This document shows positions 18,145 through 25,120 of a stretch of 33,320 nucleotides of DNA, in pieces (position 1 is the stretch's first letter; each line of letters opens with the position of its first letter). Source of the stretch: Armatimonadota bacterium (lineage in GTDB: Bacteria; Armatimonadota; JAAZEB01); contig DUUU01000110.1 in assembly GCA_012841485.1 (NCBI GenBank), positions 1-33,320 on the forward strand, read 5' to 3'. The position numbers and the translations under genes were made by a program. The notes under the pieces are model-generated. The model did not search any database and was not told the origin of the DNA. It saw only the letters and a program-made list of their open reading frames with translations.

Positions 18145-19110
18145 ATGCGCATCGCCGTTGATGCCATGGGAGGCGACTTCGCGCCTCAAGAGTTGGTAAA
18201 GGGCGCCGTGCAGGCTGCTGAAGCTCTCGAAGGGGCGGAGATCATCCTCGTAGGGGATGGGGACCGACTCCGTACAGAACTGGGGCAGTATGGCCATAGC
18301 CGACGCATCCACGTTCATCATGCGTCGCAGGTGATCGGGATGGACGAGCCACCCGCGGCCGCGGTACGCTGCAAAGCGGACGCCTCAATCGTAGTCGCCG
18401 GCGACCTGGTTCGCTCCGGAGAGGCAGATGCCCTCGTGGCCGTCGGCCACACCGGAGCGGCCATGGTCGTCGGGGCCATGCGAATCGGGCGCATCGACGG
18501 GATCAGCCGGCCGACGATTGCCTCGCCGATGCCCACCCGCCGGGGACAGGCCGTTATCCTCGATGCCGGGGCCACCGTGGATTGCGACGCGCACAACCTG
18601 GTGCAGTTTGCCGTGATGGGCGCGGTCTATGCGGAGCATATCCTCGGCATCCCCTCGCCCAGGGTGGGCCTCTTTAGCATCGGGGAGGAAGCATCCAAGG
18701 GGAACGAGCTGGTGAAGGCGACCTTCCCCCGGCTGCAGAACGCCGGCCTGAATTTCGTCGGCAACATTGATGGCAAGGACCTCTTCCGGGGTGCCGTGGA
18801 TGTGGTGATCTGCGATGGGTTCGTGGGCAACACGATCCTCAAAGTGGCCGAGGGGCTTGCCGAGCTGATCCTGGAGCGCATCCCCGATCCCATCCTCCGC
18901 CGAGAAGTGGCCAAGGGGATGGATTATTCCGAGTATGGCGGGGCTCCGCTGTTGGGGATCCGCGGCGTGTGCATTGTCGGCCACGGTCGCTCCAATGCCA
19001 AAGCGGTGGCAAACGCCATCCGCGTGGCGGCAGTGGCCGTCGAGCAGAAGATGGTCTGCCGCATCAACAACATGCTCGCCGAGCGCGGCCTACTGGTCCG
19101 CGGCCACTGA
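18145..19110 (+). CDS. plsX: Phosphate acyltransferase PlsX
   Basis: It converts acyl-ACP to acyl phosphate, the donor that PlsY uses to start phospholipid synthesis, and so links the fab genes to membrane lipids. The 321 residues open with RIAVDAMGGDFAPQELVKGA, the family hallmark. VDCDAHNLVQFAVMG, LFSIGEEASKGNELVK and DGFVGNTILKVAEG are further conserved blocks. It acts at the cytoplasmic face of the membrane. The ATG at 18145 has AGGGGG six bases upstream. In Bacillus and clostridia fapR often precedes plsX, but no fapR is present here. Confidence 0.96.
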   Translation: MRIAVDAMGGDFAPQELVKGAVQAAEALEGAEIILVGDGDRLRTELGQYGHSRRIHVHHASQVIGMDEPPAAAVRCKADASIVVAGDLVRSGEADALVAVGHTGAAMVVGAMRIGRIDGISRPTIASPMPTRRGQAVILDAGATVDCDAHNLVQFAVMGAVYAEHILGIPSPRVGLFSIGEEASKGNELVKATFPRLQNAGLNFVGNIDGKDLFRGAVDVVICDGFVGNTILKVAEGLAELILERIPDPILRREVAKGMDYSEYGGAPLLGIRGVCIVGHGRSNAKAVANAIRVAAVAVEQKMVCRINNMLAERGLLVRGH

Positions 19111-19158
19111 TCCCGGAGCGGGCTGAAGACGCCGGGGCACCTCCTCGGCGCAACGAGG

Positions 19159-19179
19159 CCAGTCGGGCTGATCGACTGG
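19159..19179. promoter_or_regulatory. 7-bp dyad in the plsX-fabH gap
   Basis: CCAGTCG, seven bases, CGACTGG. It ends just upstream of the fabH ribosome site (GGAG) and its ATG at 19196. It could be an operator for a lipid regulator or an RNA hairpin that modulates fabH translation. Confidence 0.4.
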
Positions 19180-19195
19180 AACAATCGGAGTGAGG

Positions 19196-20227
19196 ATGAG
19201 AGAAAACGCCAGACCTGTAGGTATCGTGGGCCTTGGCAGCTATCTGCCCGAGCGCGTGCTGACCAATTTCGACCTGGAACGCATGGTGGATACGAGCGAC
19301 GAGTGGATTCGCACGCGCAGCGGCATCCGCGAGCGTCGCGTCGTCGCTGAGGACCAGGCCACCTCCGATATGGCAGCGGAGGCCGCGCGTCGCGCGCTCG
19401 CCGATGCGCAGCTTGAGCCTACCGACCTGGATCTGATTATCGTGGCCACTCTCAGCCCGGACATGCCCTTTCCCGCCACGGCGAATATCGTCCAGCACGC
19501 GATCGGCGCCACCGGTGTTGCCGGCTTCGATCTCAGCGCCGGCTGCTCTGGCTTCGTCTATGGCCTCACCGTGGGGGCTCAGTTCGTGGCCACCGGCCTC
19601 TATCGCCACGTGATGGTGATCGGCGCCGATGCCCTTACCCGGCTCACCGATTTCACGGACCGCACAACGTGCGTCCTTTTCGGCGATGGCGCCGGTGCAG
19701 CAATCCTCGGCGAGGTGCCGGAAGGACGGGGCTTCCTCTCGTTCACGATGGGCGGCGACGGGAGCGGCGCTGGCCTCTTGCGGATGCCGGCTGGCGGGTC
19801 GCGCCGGCCAGCCTCCGCGGAAACGGTGGCCAACCGCGAGCACTACATCAAGATGAACGGTAACGAGGTGTTCAAGTTCGGCGTCCGCGCTCTGGCAGAT
19901 GGAACGCTGGAAGCGCTGCAGAAGGCAGGCTATGGCCCGCAGGACCTGGATCTCCTCGTTCCGCATCAGGCGAACATTCGCATCATGGATGCCGCGGCGC
20001 GCCGACTGGAGATTCCGTGGGAGCGCGTGGTGTCGGACGTCGACCGGTGCGGGAACACCTCCGCCGCGTCGGTGCCCCTCGCCCTGGACCGCGCGCGCCG
20101 CGAGGGCCGTCTGAAGGATGGCGCCCTCCTGGCATTCGTTGGCTTTGGCGCTGGCCTCACCTGGGCTGCCTGCACTCTTCGGTGGACTGATACTCCCGCC
20201 ATGCGGCAGCAGGCAACCCCAGCATAG
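19196..20227 (+). CDS. fabH: Beta-ketoacyl-ACP synthase III
   Basis: It starts fatty-acid synthesis by condensing an acyl-CoA primer with malonyl-ACP. The Cys-His-Asn catalytic triad is visible in 343 residues: C117 in DLSAGCSGFVYGL, H257 in LVPHQANIRIMD and N287 in RCGNTSAASVP. The N-terminus (VGIVGLGSYLPERVLTN) and TSDEWIRTRSGIRERR are also typical. A GTG at 19190 would add two residues. The ATG at 19196 has GGAG at a suitable distance. Primer preference (straight or branched) cannot be told safely from the sequence. A dyad precedes the ribosome site and fabD follows after 35 bp. Confidence 0.96.
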   Translation: MRENARPVGIVGLGSYLPERVLTNFDLERMVDTSDEWIRTRSGIRERRVVAEDQATSDMAAEAARRALADAQLEPTDLDLIIVATLSPDMPFPATANIVQHAIGATGVAGFDLSAGCSGFVYGLTVGAQFVATGLYRHVMVIGADALTRLTDFTDRTTCVLFGDGAGAAILGEVPEGRGFLSFTMGGDGSGAGLLRMPAGGSRRPASAETVANREHYIKMNGNEVFKFGVRALADGTLEALQKAGYGPQDLDLLVPHQANIRIMDAAARRLEIPWERVVSDVDRCGNTSAASVPLALDRARREGRLKDGALLAFVGFGAGLTWAACTLRWTDTPAMRQQATPA

Positions 20228-20262
20228 CACCCTCCGCGAGCCACCGGGTTCCGCGAGCTGAT

Positions 20263-21240
20263 ATGAACCTGAACCGGAGTACCCCTGCCACAATGAGCAA
20301 GACCGCTTTCCTTTTCCCTGGCCAAGGCGTCCAGCGCGTCGGGATGGGCCGTGACCTCTACGATGCCTCTCCCGCCGTCCGCGAGTGGATAGATGCCGCG
20401 AGCAAAGCCGCCGGTATCGATCTGGCGCGCCTCTGCTTCGAGGGCCCCGAGAACGAGCTAACCCGCACATGCAACGCGCAGCCGGCCATTTTGGCCGCGA
20501 GCGTGGCTGCACTCATCTCCCTGCGCGAGGCCTTGGGCCAGGCGGGCACCACGCTCCCGGCGGTCGCGGCGGGGCTCTCGCTGGGCGAGTACACCGCGCT
20601 GGTCTGCGCGGGCGCGCTGACGCCCACCGATGGCGTGCATCTGGTGCGCCAGCGCGGCCTCTTCATGGAGGAGGCGGGAACAGCGGTCGGCGGCACCATG
20701 GCCTCCGTCCTCGGCCTCGACCGCGAGCAGGTCGATGCGATCTGCCAGGAGGTGGAGGGCCTGGTGGTGGGCGCGAACTACAATGCCCCCGGCCAGATTG
20801 TCATCTCCGGGGAAACGCCCGCTGTGGAGCGTGCCGGGGCCCTGGCCAAAGCCCGCGGCGCCCGCCGCGTGCTCCCGCTCAACGTCAGCGGTGCTTTCCA
20901 CTCGCCGCTGATGCAGCCGGCAGCCGACCGGCTGGGCGAGGTGCTCAACACCACCCCCCTCACGGATGCACGCATACCCGTCGTGGCCAATGTCCTCGGC
21001 GAGCCGGTTCAGACCGCCTCCACCATTCGGACGGCCTTGCTGCAGCAGATGACCGGCAGCGTGCTCTGGGAGGACACCGTGCGCCGAATGGCGGCGGATG
21101 GAGTGACCACCTTCGTGGAGGTGGGCCCGGGCCGGGTGCTTTCCGGCCTGGTACGCCGCATCGCGCCTGAGGCCCGCACGCTGCAGGCTGGCGACGTGGC
21201 CAGCATCGCAGCGACCGCGGAGGAGCTGCGCAAGGCGTAG
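20263..21240 (+). CDS. fabD: Malonyl-CoA:ACP transacylase
   Basis: It loads malonyl groups from CoA onto ACP. The 325 residues contain FLFPGQGVQRVGMGRDLYD at the N-terminus, the nucleophile serine in AAGLSLGEYTALV (S106), the arginine in VRQRGLFMEEA and the partner histidine in VSGAFHSPLMQPA (H213). All catalytic residues are intact. Two starts are possible. ATG 20263 has only a weak GAG upstream. ATG 20293 gives the usual MSKTAFLFPGQG opening but has its nearest GGAG 13 bases away. fabK, which often sits between fabH and fabD in clostridia, is absent. Confidence 0.95.
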   Translation: MNLNRSTPATMSKTAFLFPGQGVQRVGMGRDLYDASPAVREWIDAASKAAGIDLARLCFEGPENELTRTCNAQPAILAASVAALISLREALGQAGTTLPAVAAGLSLGEYTALVCAGALTPTDGVHLVRQRGLFMEEAGTAVGGTMASVLGLDREQVDAICQEVEGLVVGANYNAPGQIVISGETPAVERAGALAKARGARRVLPLNVSGAFHSPLMQPAADRLGEVLNTTPLTDARIPVVANVLGEPVQTASTIRTALLQQMTGSVLWEDTVRRMAADGVTTFVEVGPGRVLSGLVRRIAPEARTLQAGDVASIAATAEELRKA

Positions 21241-21346
21241 CGCGTGATCAGATGTGAGGTGTGGATGGACCACGGGGGAGAGCCCCGGCTCTTATGCCCT
21301 GCGTTTCTCCCCGCACGCTTCACGGAGTTCTGGAAGGATGGCAGGA

Positions 21347-22093
21347 ATGCGCTTCAAAGATCAGGTCGTGCTCGTTACCGGTGGCGGTGGCGGCATCGGC
21401 CGAACGATAGCCCTTCTCTTCGCGGGTGAGGGCGCCCACCTCGTCATCGGCGATATGAACGCCGCCGGCGGCGAGGAGACCGTCGAGATGATCCGCCAGA
21501 AGGGTGGACAGGCGGTCTTCGTCGAGGCGAACGTCACACAGTTTGAGGATGCCGAGAAGATGGTCGCTCAGGCGATCCAGAACTGGGGTCGCCTGGATGT
21601 GCTCATCAACAACGCTGGCGTCACCCGCGATGGCCTGGTCCTCCGCATGTCGGAAGCGGACTGGGATCTCGTGCTGAACATCAACCTCAAGGGCGCATTC
21701 CTTTGCACCAAGGCGGCGATCAAGGTGATGCTGAAGCAGCGCTCGGGCGCCATTGTGAACATCGCGTCCGTGGTAGGGCGGATGGGCCAGGCCGGACAGG
21801 CCAACTACGCGGCGTCGAAGGGCGGCCTGATCGCCCTGACCAAGTCGGTGGCGAAGGAAGTGGCCGGCCGCAACATCCGGGTGAACGCCGTCGCTCCGGG
21901 CTTCATCGAGACGCAGATGACGCATGTTCTCCCGGACGAAGTAAAGAAAGCCTGGCTAGAGCGCATCCCGCTCAATCGCGCCGGGACGATGGAGGACGTG
22001 GCAAAGGTCGTGGCCTTCCTGGCCAGCGACGATGCCTCTTATCTCACCGGACAGACAATCGGGATCGACGGTGGGATGCTCATGTCAGAGTAG
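21347..22093 (+). CDS. fabG: 3-oxoacyl-ACP reductase
   Basis: NADPH-dependent reduction of 3-ketoacyl-ACP, the second step of each elongation cycle. It is a 248-residue short-chain dehydrogenase with the cofactor motif VTGGGGGIGR, NNAG (88-91) and the catalytic tetrad N113-S141-Y154-K158 (NINLKG, NIASVVG, YAASKGG). The C-terminus GQTIGIDGGMLM is typical. The frame is open to 21254. ATG 21347 has GGAAGGA eight bases upstream and gives the normal FabG length, while ATG 21338 would add three residues. The 106-bp gap from fabD shows no clear signal. A 237-bp structured gap separates it from acpP. Confidence 0.95.
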   Translation: MRFKDQVVLVTGGGGGIGRTIALLFAGEGAHLVIGDMNAAGGEETVEMIRQKGGQAVFVEANVTQFEDAEKMVAQAIQNWGRLDVLINNAGVTRDGLVLRMSEADWDLVLNINLKGAFLCTKAAIKVMLKQRSGAIVNIASVVGRMGQAGQANYAASKGGLIALTKSVAKEVAGRNIRVNAVAPGFIETQMTHVLPDEVKKAWLERIPLNRAGTMEDVAKVVAFLASDDASYLTGQTIGIDGGMLMSE

Positions 22094-22200
22094 TGGGGCG
22101 CGGGAGCTGTAGGGGGAGGAGAGAGCGCGCCGCTGCCGCTTCGGTGCGAGCCCCAGGCGCATCACGACACGCTCCTACTCACACGGCTCCAGCGCAAGAC

Positions 22201-22323
22201 ATCCATCCGGAGTCGCTTCTGGATGGATCCCGGACGAGCGCCCGTAGGGAGGCATTTCCGCCGAGCACGGGCCCTGAAGGGAACAACGCGGGCACTGTTC
22301 CCGCGTCGATGGATGGAGGAGGT
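22201..22323 (+). promoter_or_regulatory. Structured acpP leader with competing stems
   Basis: Stem 1: ATCCATCC (22201-22208) with GGATGGAT (22221-22228). The same left arm can instead pair with GGATGGA (22311-22317), which overlaps the acpP ribosome site GGAGGAGGT (22315-22323). Stem 2: GGGAACA (22279-22285) with TGTTCCC (22296-22302). It is mutually exclusive with ACGCGGG (22286-22292) pairing CCCGCGT (22300-22306). This resembles a switchable leader. No known riboswitch consensus was recognised. Confidence 0.45.
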
Positions 22324-22330
22324 ATACCAA

Positions 22331-22570
22331 ATGGATCAGGCAGTGTTTGAGCGCGTGCGTAAAGTGATTGTTGAGCAGCTCAAGGTGAGCGAGGATGAGG
22401 TGACGCCCGCCGCGAGCTTCGATGATCTGGGCGCGGACTCGCTGGCCAAGGTCGAGATGGTGATGGCATTCGAGGAGGAGTTCTCGGTCGAGATTCCCGA
22501 CGAGGATGCAGAGAAGATCAACACGGTGGGCCAGGCCGTGAGCTACATCGAGTCCAAGTCCGCCGAGTAA
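22331..22570 (+). CDS. acpP: Acyl carrier protein
   Basis: A 79-residue acidic carrier that holds growing acyl chains on a phosphopantetheine arm. The attachment serine is S37 in [20 protein letters not shown], and the rest of the four-helix fold is canonical ([20 protein letters not shown]). The ATG at 22331 has GGAGGAGGT seven bases upstream, the strongest ribosome site in the fab run, matching the high demand for ACP. The upstream open frame from 22223 is not homologous-looking. fabF begins nine bases after the stop. The 237-bp region before it contains competing stems. Confidence 0.98.
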   Translation: MDQAVFERVRKVIVEQLKVSEDEVTPAASFDDLGADSLAKVEMVMAFEEEFSVEIPDEDAEKINTVGQAVSYIESKSAE

Positions 22571-22579
22571 GAGGCGATC

Positions 22580-23818
22580 ATGTCCAGACGTAGGGTAGTC
22601 GTTACCGGGCTGGGCGCGATCACACCGCTCGGGAACACCGTAGCGGCCTACTGGGACGGTCTCAAGGCGGGCCGGTCGGGCGCTGGCCCGATCACCCGCT
22701 TTGATGCCACCCCCTTCACCACGCGGATTGCTTGCGAGGTGAAGGGGTTCAATCCAGAGGAATATATCGAGCCGCGCGAGGTCCGTCACATCGACCGTTT
22801 CGCCCAGTTCGCGATTGCGGCGGCGAAGCAGGCCGTGACGGACTCTGGCCTGGAGATCACACCGGAGAACGCCGAGCGCATCGGGGTGGTGGTCGGATCC
22901 GGCATTGGCGGGATCGAGACGTGGGAGAAACAGCACTCGGTCTACCTCAACCGCGGCCCGGGTCGAATCAGCCCCTATTTCGTGCCGATGATGATCTGCG
23001 ACATGGCAGCCGGTCATGTCTCCATCGTGCTCGGCTGCAAGGGGCCGAACCTCGCCACTGTCACCGCCTGCGCAACCGGCACGCACGCCATCGGCGACGC
23101 CGCAGCCATCATCCGGCATGGCGAAGCCGACGTGATGATCGCCGGTGGCACCGAGGCGGCGATCACCCCGATGGGGGTTGGTGGCTTCTGTGCTGCGCGC
23201 GCTCTCTCCACACGCAATGATGAGCCGGAGCGGGCGAGTCGCCCCTTCGATAAGGATCGCGATGGCTTCGTCCCCGGTGAAGGGGTCGGCGTGCTTGTAC
23301 TAGAGAGCGAGGAGCACGCCCGGGCTCGCGGCGCGGCGATCTACGCCGAGATGGCCGGCTATGGCATGACCGGCGACGCGCACCATATTACGGCGCCGGC
23401 ACCCGGGGGCGAAGGCGCTGCGCGCGCGATGCTCCTGGCCTTGAAGGATGCCGGCATGGCGCCATCCGATGTCGATTATATCAACGCGCATGGCACCTCG
23501 ACGCAGGCCAATGATGTCGCCGAGACGGCAGCGATCAAGCGCGCCTACGGCGAGCATGCCCGGAAGCTGATGGTGTCGTCCACCAAGTCGATGACGGGCC
23601 ACCTGCTCGGGGCAGCGGGCGGTATTGAAGCGATCGCCTGTGCTCTGGCCGTGCGCTATGGGGTCGTGCCCCCCACCATCAACTACGAGACCCCAGACCC
23701 CGAATGTGACCTGGACTACGTGCCGAACACAGCGCGCGAGGTCCGGGTGCGGGCCGCGATGTCGAACTCGCTCGGGTTCGGCGGACACAACGCGTGCCTC
23801 ATCTTCCGTGCCTTCTAA
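22580..23818 (+). CDS. fabF: Beta-ketoacyl-ACP synthase II
   Basis: The elongating condensing enzyme: acyl-ACP plus malonyl-ACP gives 3-ketoacyl-ACP. The 412 residues match the family length. The active-site Cys-His-His set is C164 ([14 protein letters not shown]), H304 ([12 protein letters not shown]) and H341 ([15 protein letters not shown], with K336). The glycine-rich C-terminus [14 protein letters not shown] is intact. The ATG at 22580 lies nine bases after acpP and has GAGGCG ahead, so the two are surely co-translated from one mRNA. It is the last gene of the plus-strand run. rnc, the usual next gene in clostridia, is missing. A strong stem-loop follows. Confidence 0.97.
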   Translation: MSRRRVVVTGLGAITPLGNTVAAYWDGLKAGRSGAGPITRFDATPFTTRIACEVKGFNPEEYIEPREVRHIDRFAQFAIAAAKQAVTDSGLEITPENAERIGVVVGSGIGGIETWEKQHSVYLNRGPGRISPYFVPMMICDMAAGHVSIVLGCKGPNLATVTACATGTHAIGDAAAIIRHGEADVMIAGGTEAAITPMGVGGFCAARALSTRNDEPERASRPFDKDRDGFVPGEGVGVLVLESEEHARARGAAIYAEMAGYGMTGDAHHITAPAPGGEGAARAMLLALKDAGMAPSDVDYINAHGTSTQANDVAETAAIKRAYGEHARKLMVSSTKSMTGHLLGAAGGIEAIACALAVRYGVVPPTINYETPDPECDLDYVPNTAREVRVRAAMSNSLGFGGHNACLIFRAF

Positions 23819-23822
23819 GACG

Positions 23823-23848
23823 GAGGGCCGGCCAGGTGGCCGGCCCTC
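23823..23848. terminator. 11-bp stem-loop between fabF and ndk
   Basis: GAGGGCCGGCC, an AGGT loop, then GGCCGGCCCTC: a perfect 11-bp GC stem between the convergent fabF and ndk stop codons. No U-tract on either strand, so it may work with Rho or as a shared 3'-end stabiliser. Confidence 0.6.
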
Positions 23849-23875
23849 GTCACCACGTTGCGCTCGCCTGCGGCG

Positions 23876-24616
23876 TCAGGCGGGTTCGCCCTCGCGGTTC
23901 AGCAGATACTTGGCCGCCACGGTTTCGAGCGTGACCGGGCCCGGCTTCCCCTGCAACAGGTTCTCCAGCGCGTCCAGGTCGGATGCCCATACGAGGTCGC
24001 CCGGGGCGACGAGGCAGACGCTCCCGGCCTCCTCCTGGGTGAGCAGCCGGCCCTCCTTGTAGAAGTAGCACTTGCTCGCCACCTCGGTCGGGTAGGCGCG
24101 CATGTAGGGCATGATCTCGTCCGGACGGAACCAGAGCTTGACCTCCCGCTCCGCGTCGGCCTCGTTGGCAGAGGCATGGACCAGGTTGTCCATGCGGTCA
24201 CCAACCACATTCCCTTCCGCGTCCTTGATAGGAACCACGGTGCCGAGCGCGCGGATCGTGCCTGGGGCATCGTCTCGGGCGACATGCGGATTGTTGGGCC
24301 CCGTAATCTGGCGCACCTTCCGGATGGCATCCGGGCCGCTATAGACCAGCGCGATGACGCGCCGCTTCTCCGGCTCCATCGGGTAGTGAAGCCGGCCCAT
24401 GATGTAGTCGATCAGCGACGGATAGAAGCCTTTGCCCCGGTGCTCCGCGTAGTGCTCCTCCGCGATCATGCGGCTGACGTGGACGATCTTCGACCCGGCG
24501 AAGCGCAACCCGGTATGAAACTCCGAGAACTGCGAGAGAATATACCCTGTCAGCGATACCTTTAGCGCATCCGGCTTAATCAAGACCAGCGTCTGCTCAC
24601 GCTCACCAAGCCCCAT
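23876..24616 (-). CDS. ndk: Nucleoside diphosphate kinase, enlarged form
   Basis: It transfers the gamma-phosphate of ATP to other nucleoside diphosphates through a phosphohistidine. The core is recognisable: LVLIKPDALK (K14), EEHYAEHRGKGFYPSLIDYI, SGPDAIRKVRQITGPNNP, PGTIR (R122) and the active-site histidine H147 in NLVHASAN, where most enzymes have NxxHGSDS. The protein has 246 residues instead of about 140-150. There are insertions near residues 76-86 and 124-143 and a C-terminal extension from about 170 (after LWFRPDEI) to 246. The frame is open to 24823, but ATG 24616 has GGAGG six bases upstream and the canonical N-terminus. Enzyme activity is likely but not certain given the altered HGSDS. 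It converges on fabF. Confidence 0.85.
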   Translation of the reverse strand: MGLGEREQTLVLIKPDALKVSLTGYILSQFSEFHTGLRFAGSKIVHVSRMIAEEHYAEHRGKGFYPSLIDYIMGRLHYPMEPEKRRVIALVYSGPDAIRKVRQITGPNNPHVARDDAPGTIRALGTVVPIKDAEGNVVGDRMDNLVHASANEADAEREVKLWFRPDEIMPYMRAYPTEVASKCYFYKEGRLLTQEEAGSVCLVAPGDLVWASDLDALENLLQGKPGPVTLETVAAKYLLNREGEPA

Positions 24617-25120
24617 GTGATTCCTCCAGGAGTGTCTGATCAAGGGCGGAGGTACTCCCCTCGCCCATGCACCCTCGTCGCTCAACCCCGCACCCGGCAG
24701 GCCCATGCCCCTCGCGAGGGACGAGGGCCTTTCCACGCACACGGCTTCCGGCTCGCATCCGGTCAGACAGCCCGCCGGCTGCGGACGGATAGCGCACGAG
24801 ACGTGCCCCTCTCTTGGCAACACCGCCGGACAGCCGGCCGTGCCACGCCTTCAGGTTCTCGCTCATCGTCCCCCGGCCCTTCTCGCGTTGCGCCACCGAC
24901 CGGCACCGGTAGGCCCGCGCGCTGAGGTACTCCTGTGCCGCGCGGCGCGATGCACAGCGGCGCAAGAGAGGCTGGAGAGGGGTCTTTGGGTAAAGCAAGG
25001 GAGAGCGGAACACCTCCATGCGGCGTTCAGGTGGTTGGCCCGCGCCCGCTGCAGCCGACGCTCGGGTGCCCCTTTTTCGGGGAGAGGCGCCATCCTCGCG
25101 GGTTCGGTCGTCACGCCCGA
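24617..25120. other. Intergenic region between ndk and the phosphatase gene
   Basis: 504 bp downstream of the SpoIIE-type gene and upstream of ndk, both on the minus strand. The open frame at 24603-25019 (minus) is arginine-rich, overlaps the ndk start and has no good ribosome site, so I do not call it. A small CCCC/GGGG hairpin near 25068-25082 may mark the 3' end of the phosphatase mRNA. No clear ndk promoter was found. Confidence 0.5.

Noticed and set aside
19064..20512. A 482-codon minus-strand frame across fabH and fabD
   Set aside because: Antisense to fabH and fabD with intact catalytic residues, and no start signal.
24603..25019. A 138-codon minus-strand frame upstream of ndk
   Set aside because: Overlaps the ndk start in another frame, arginine-rich, with no supported start codon.
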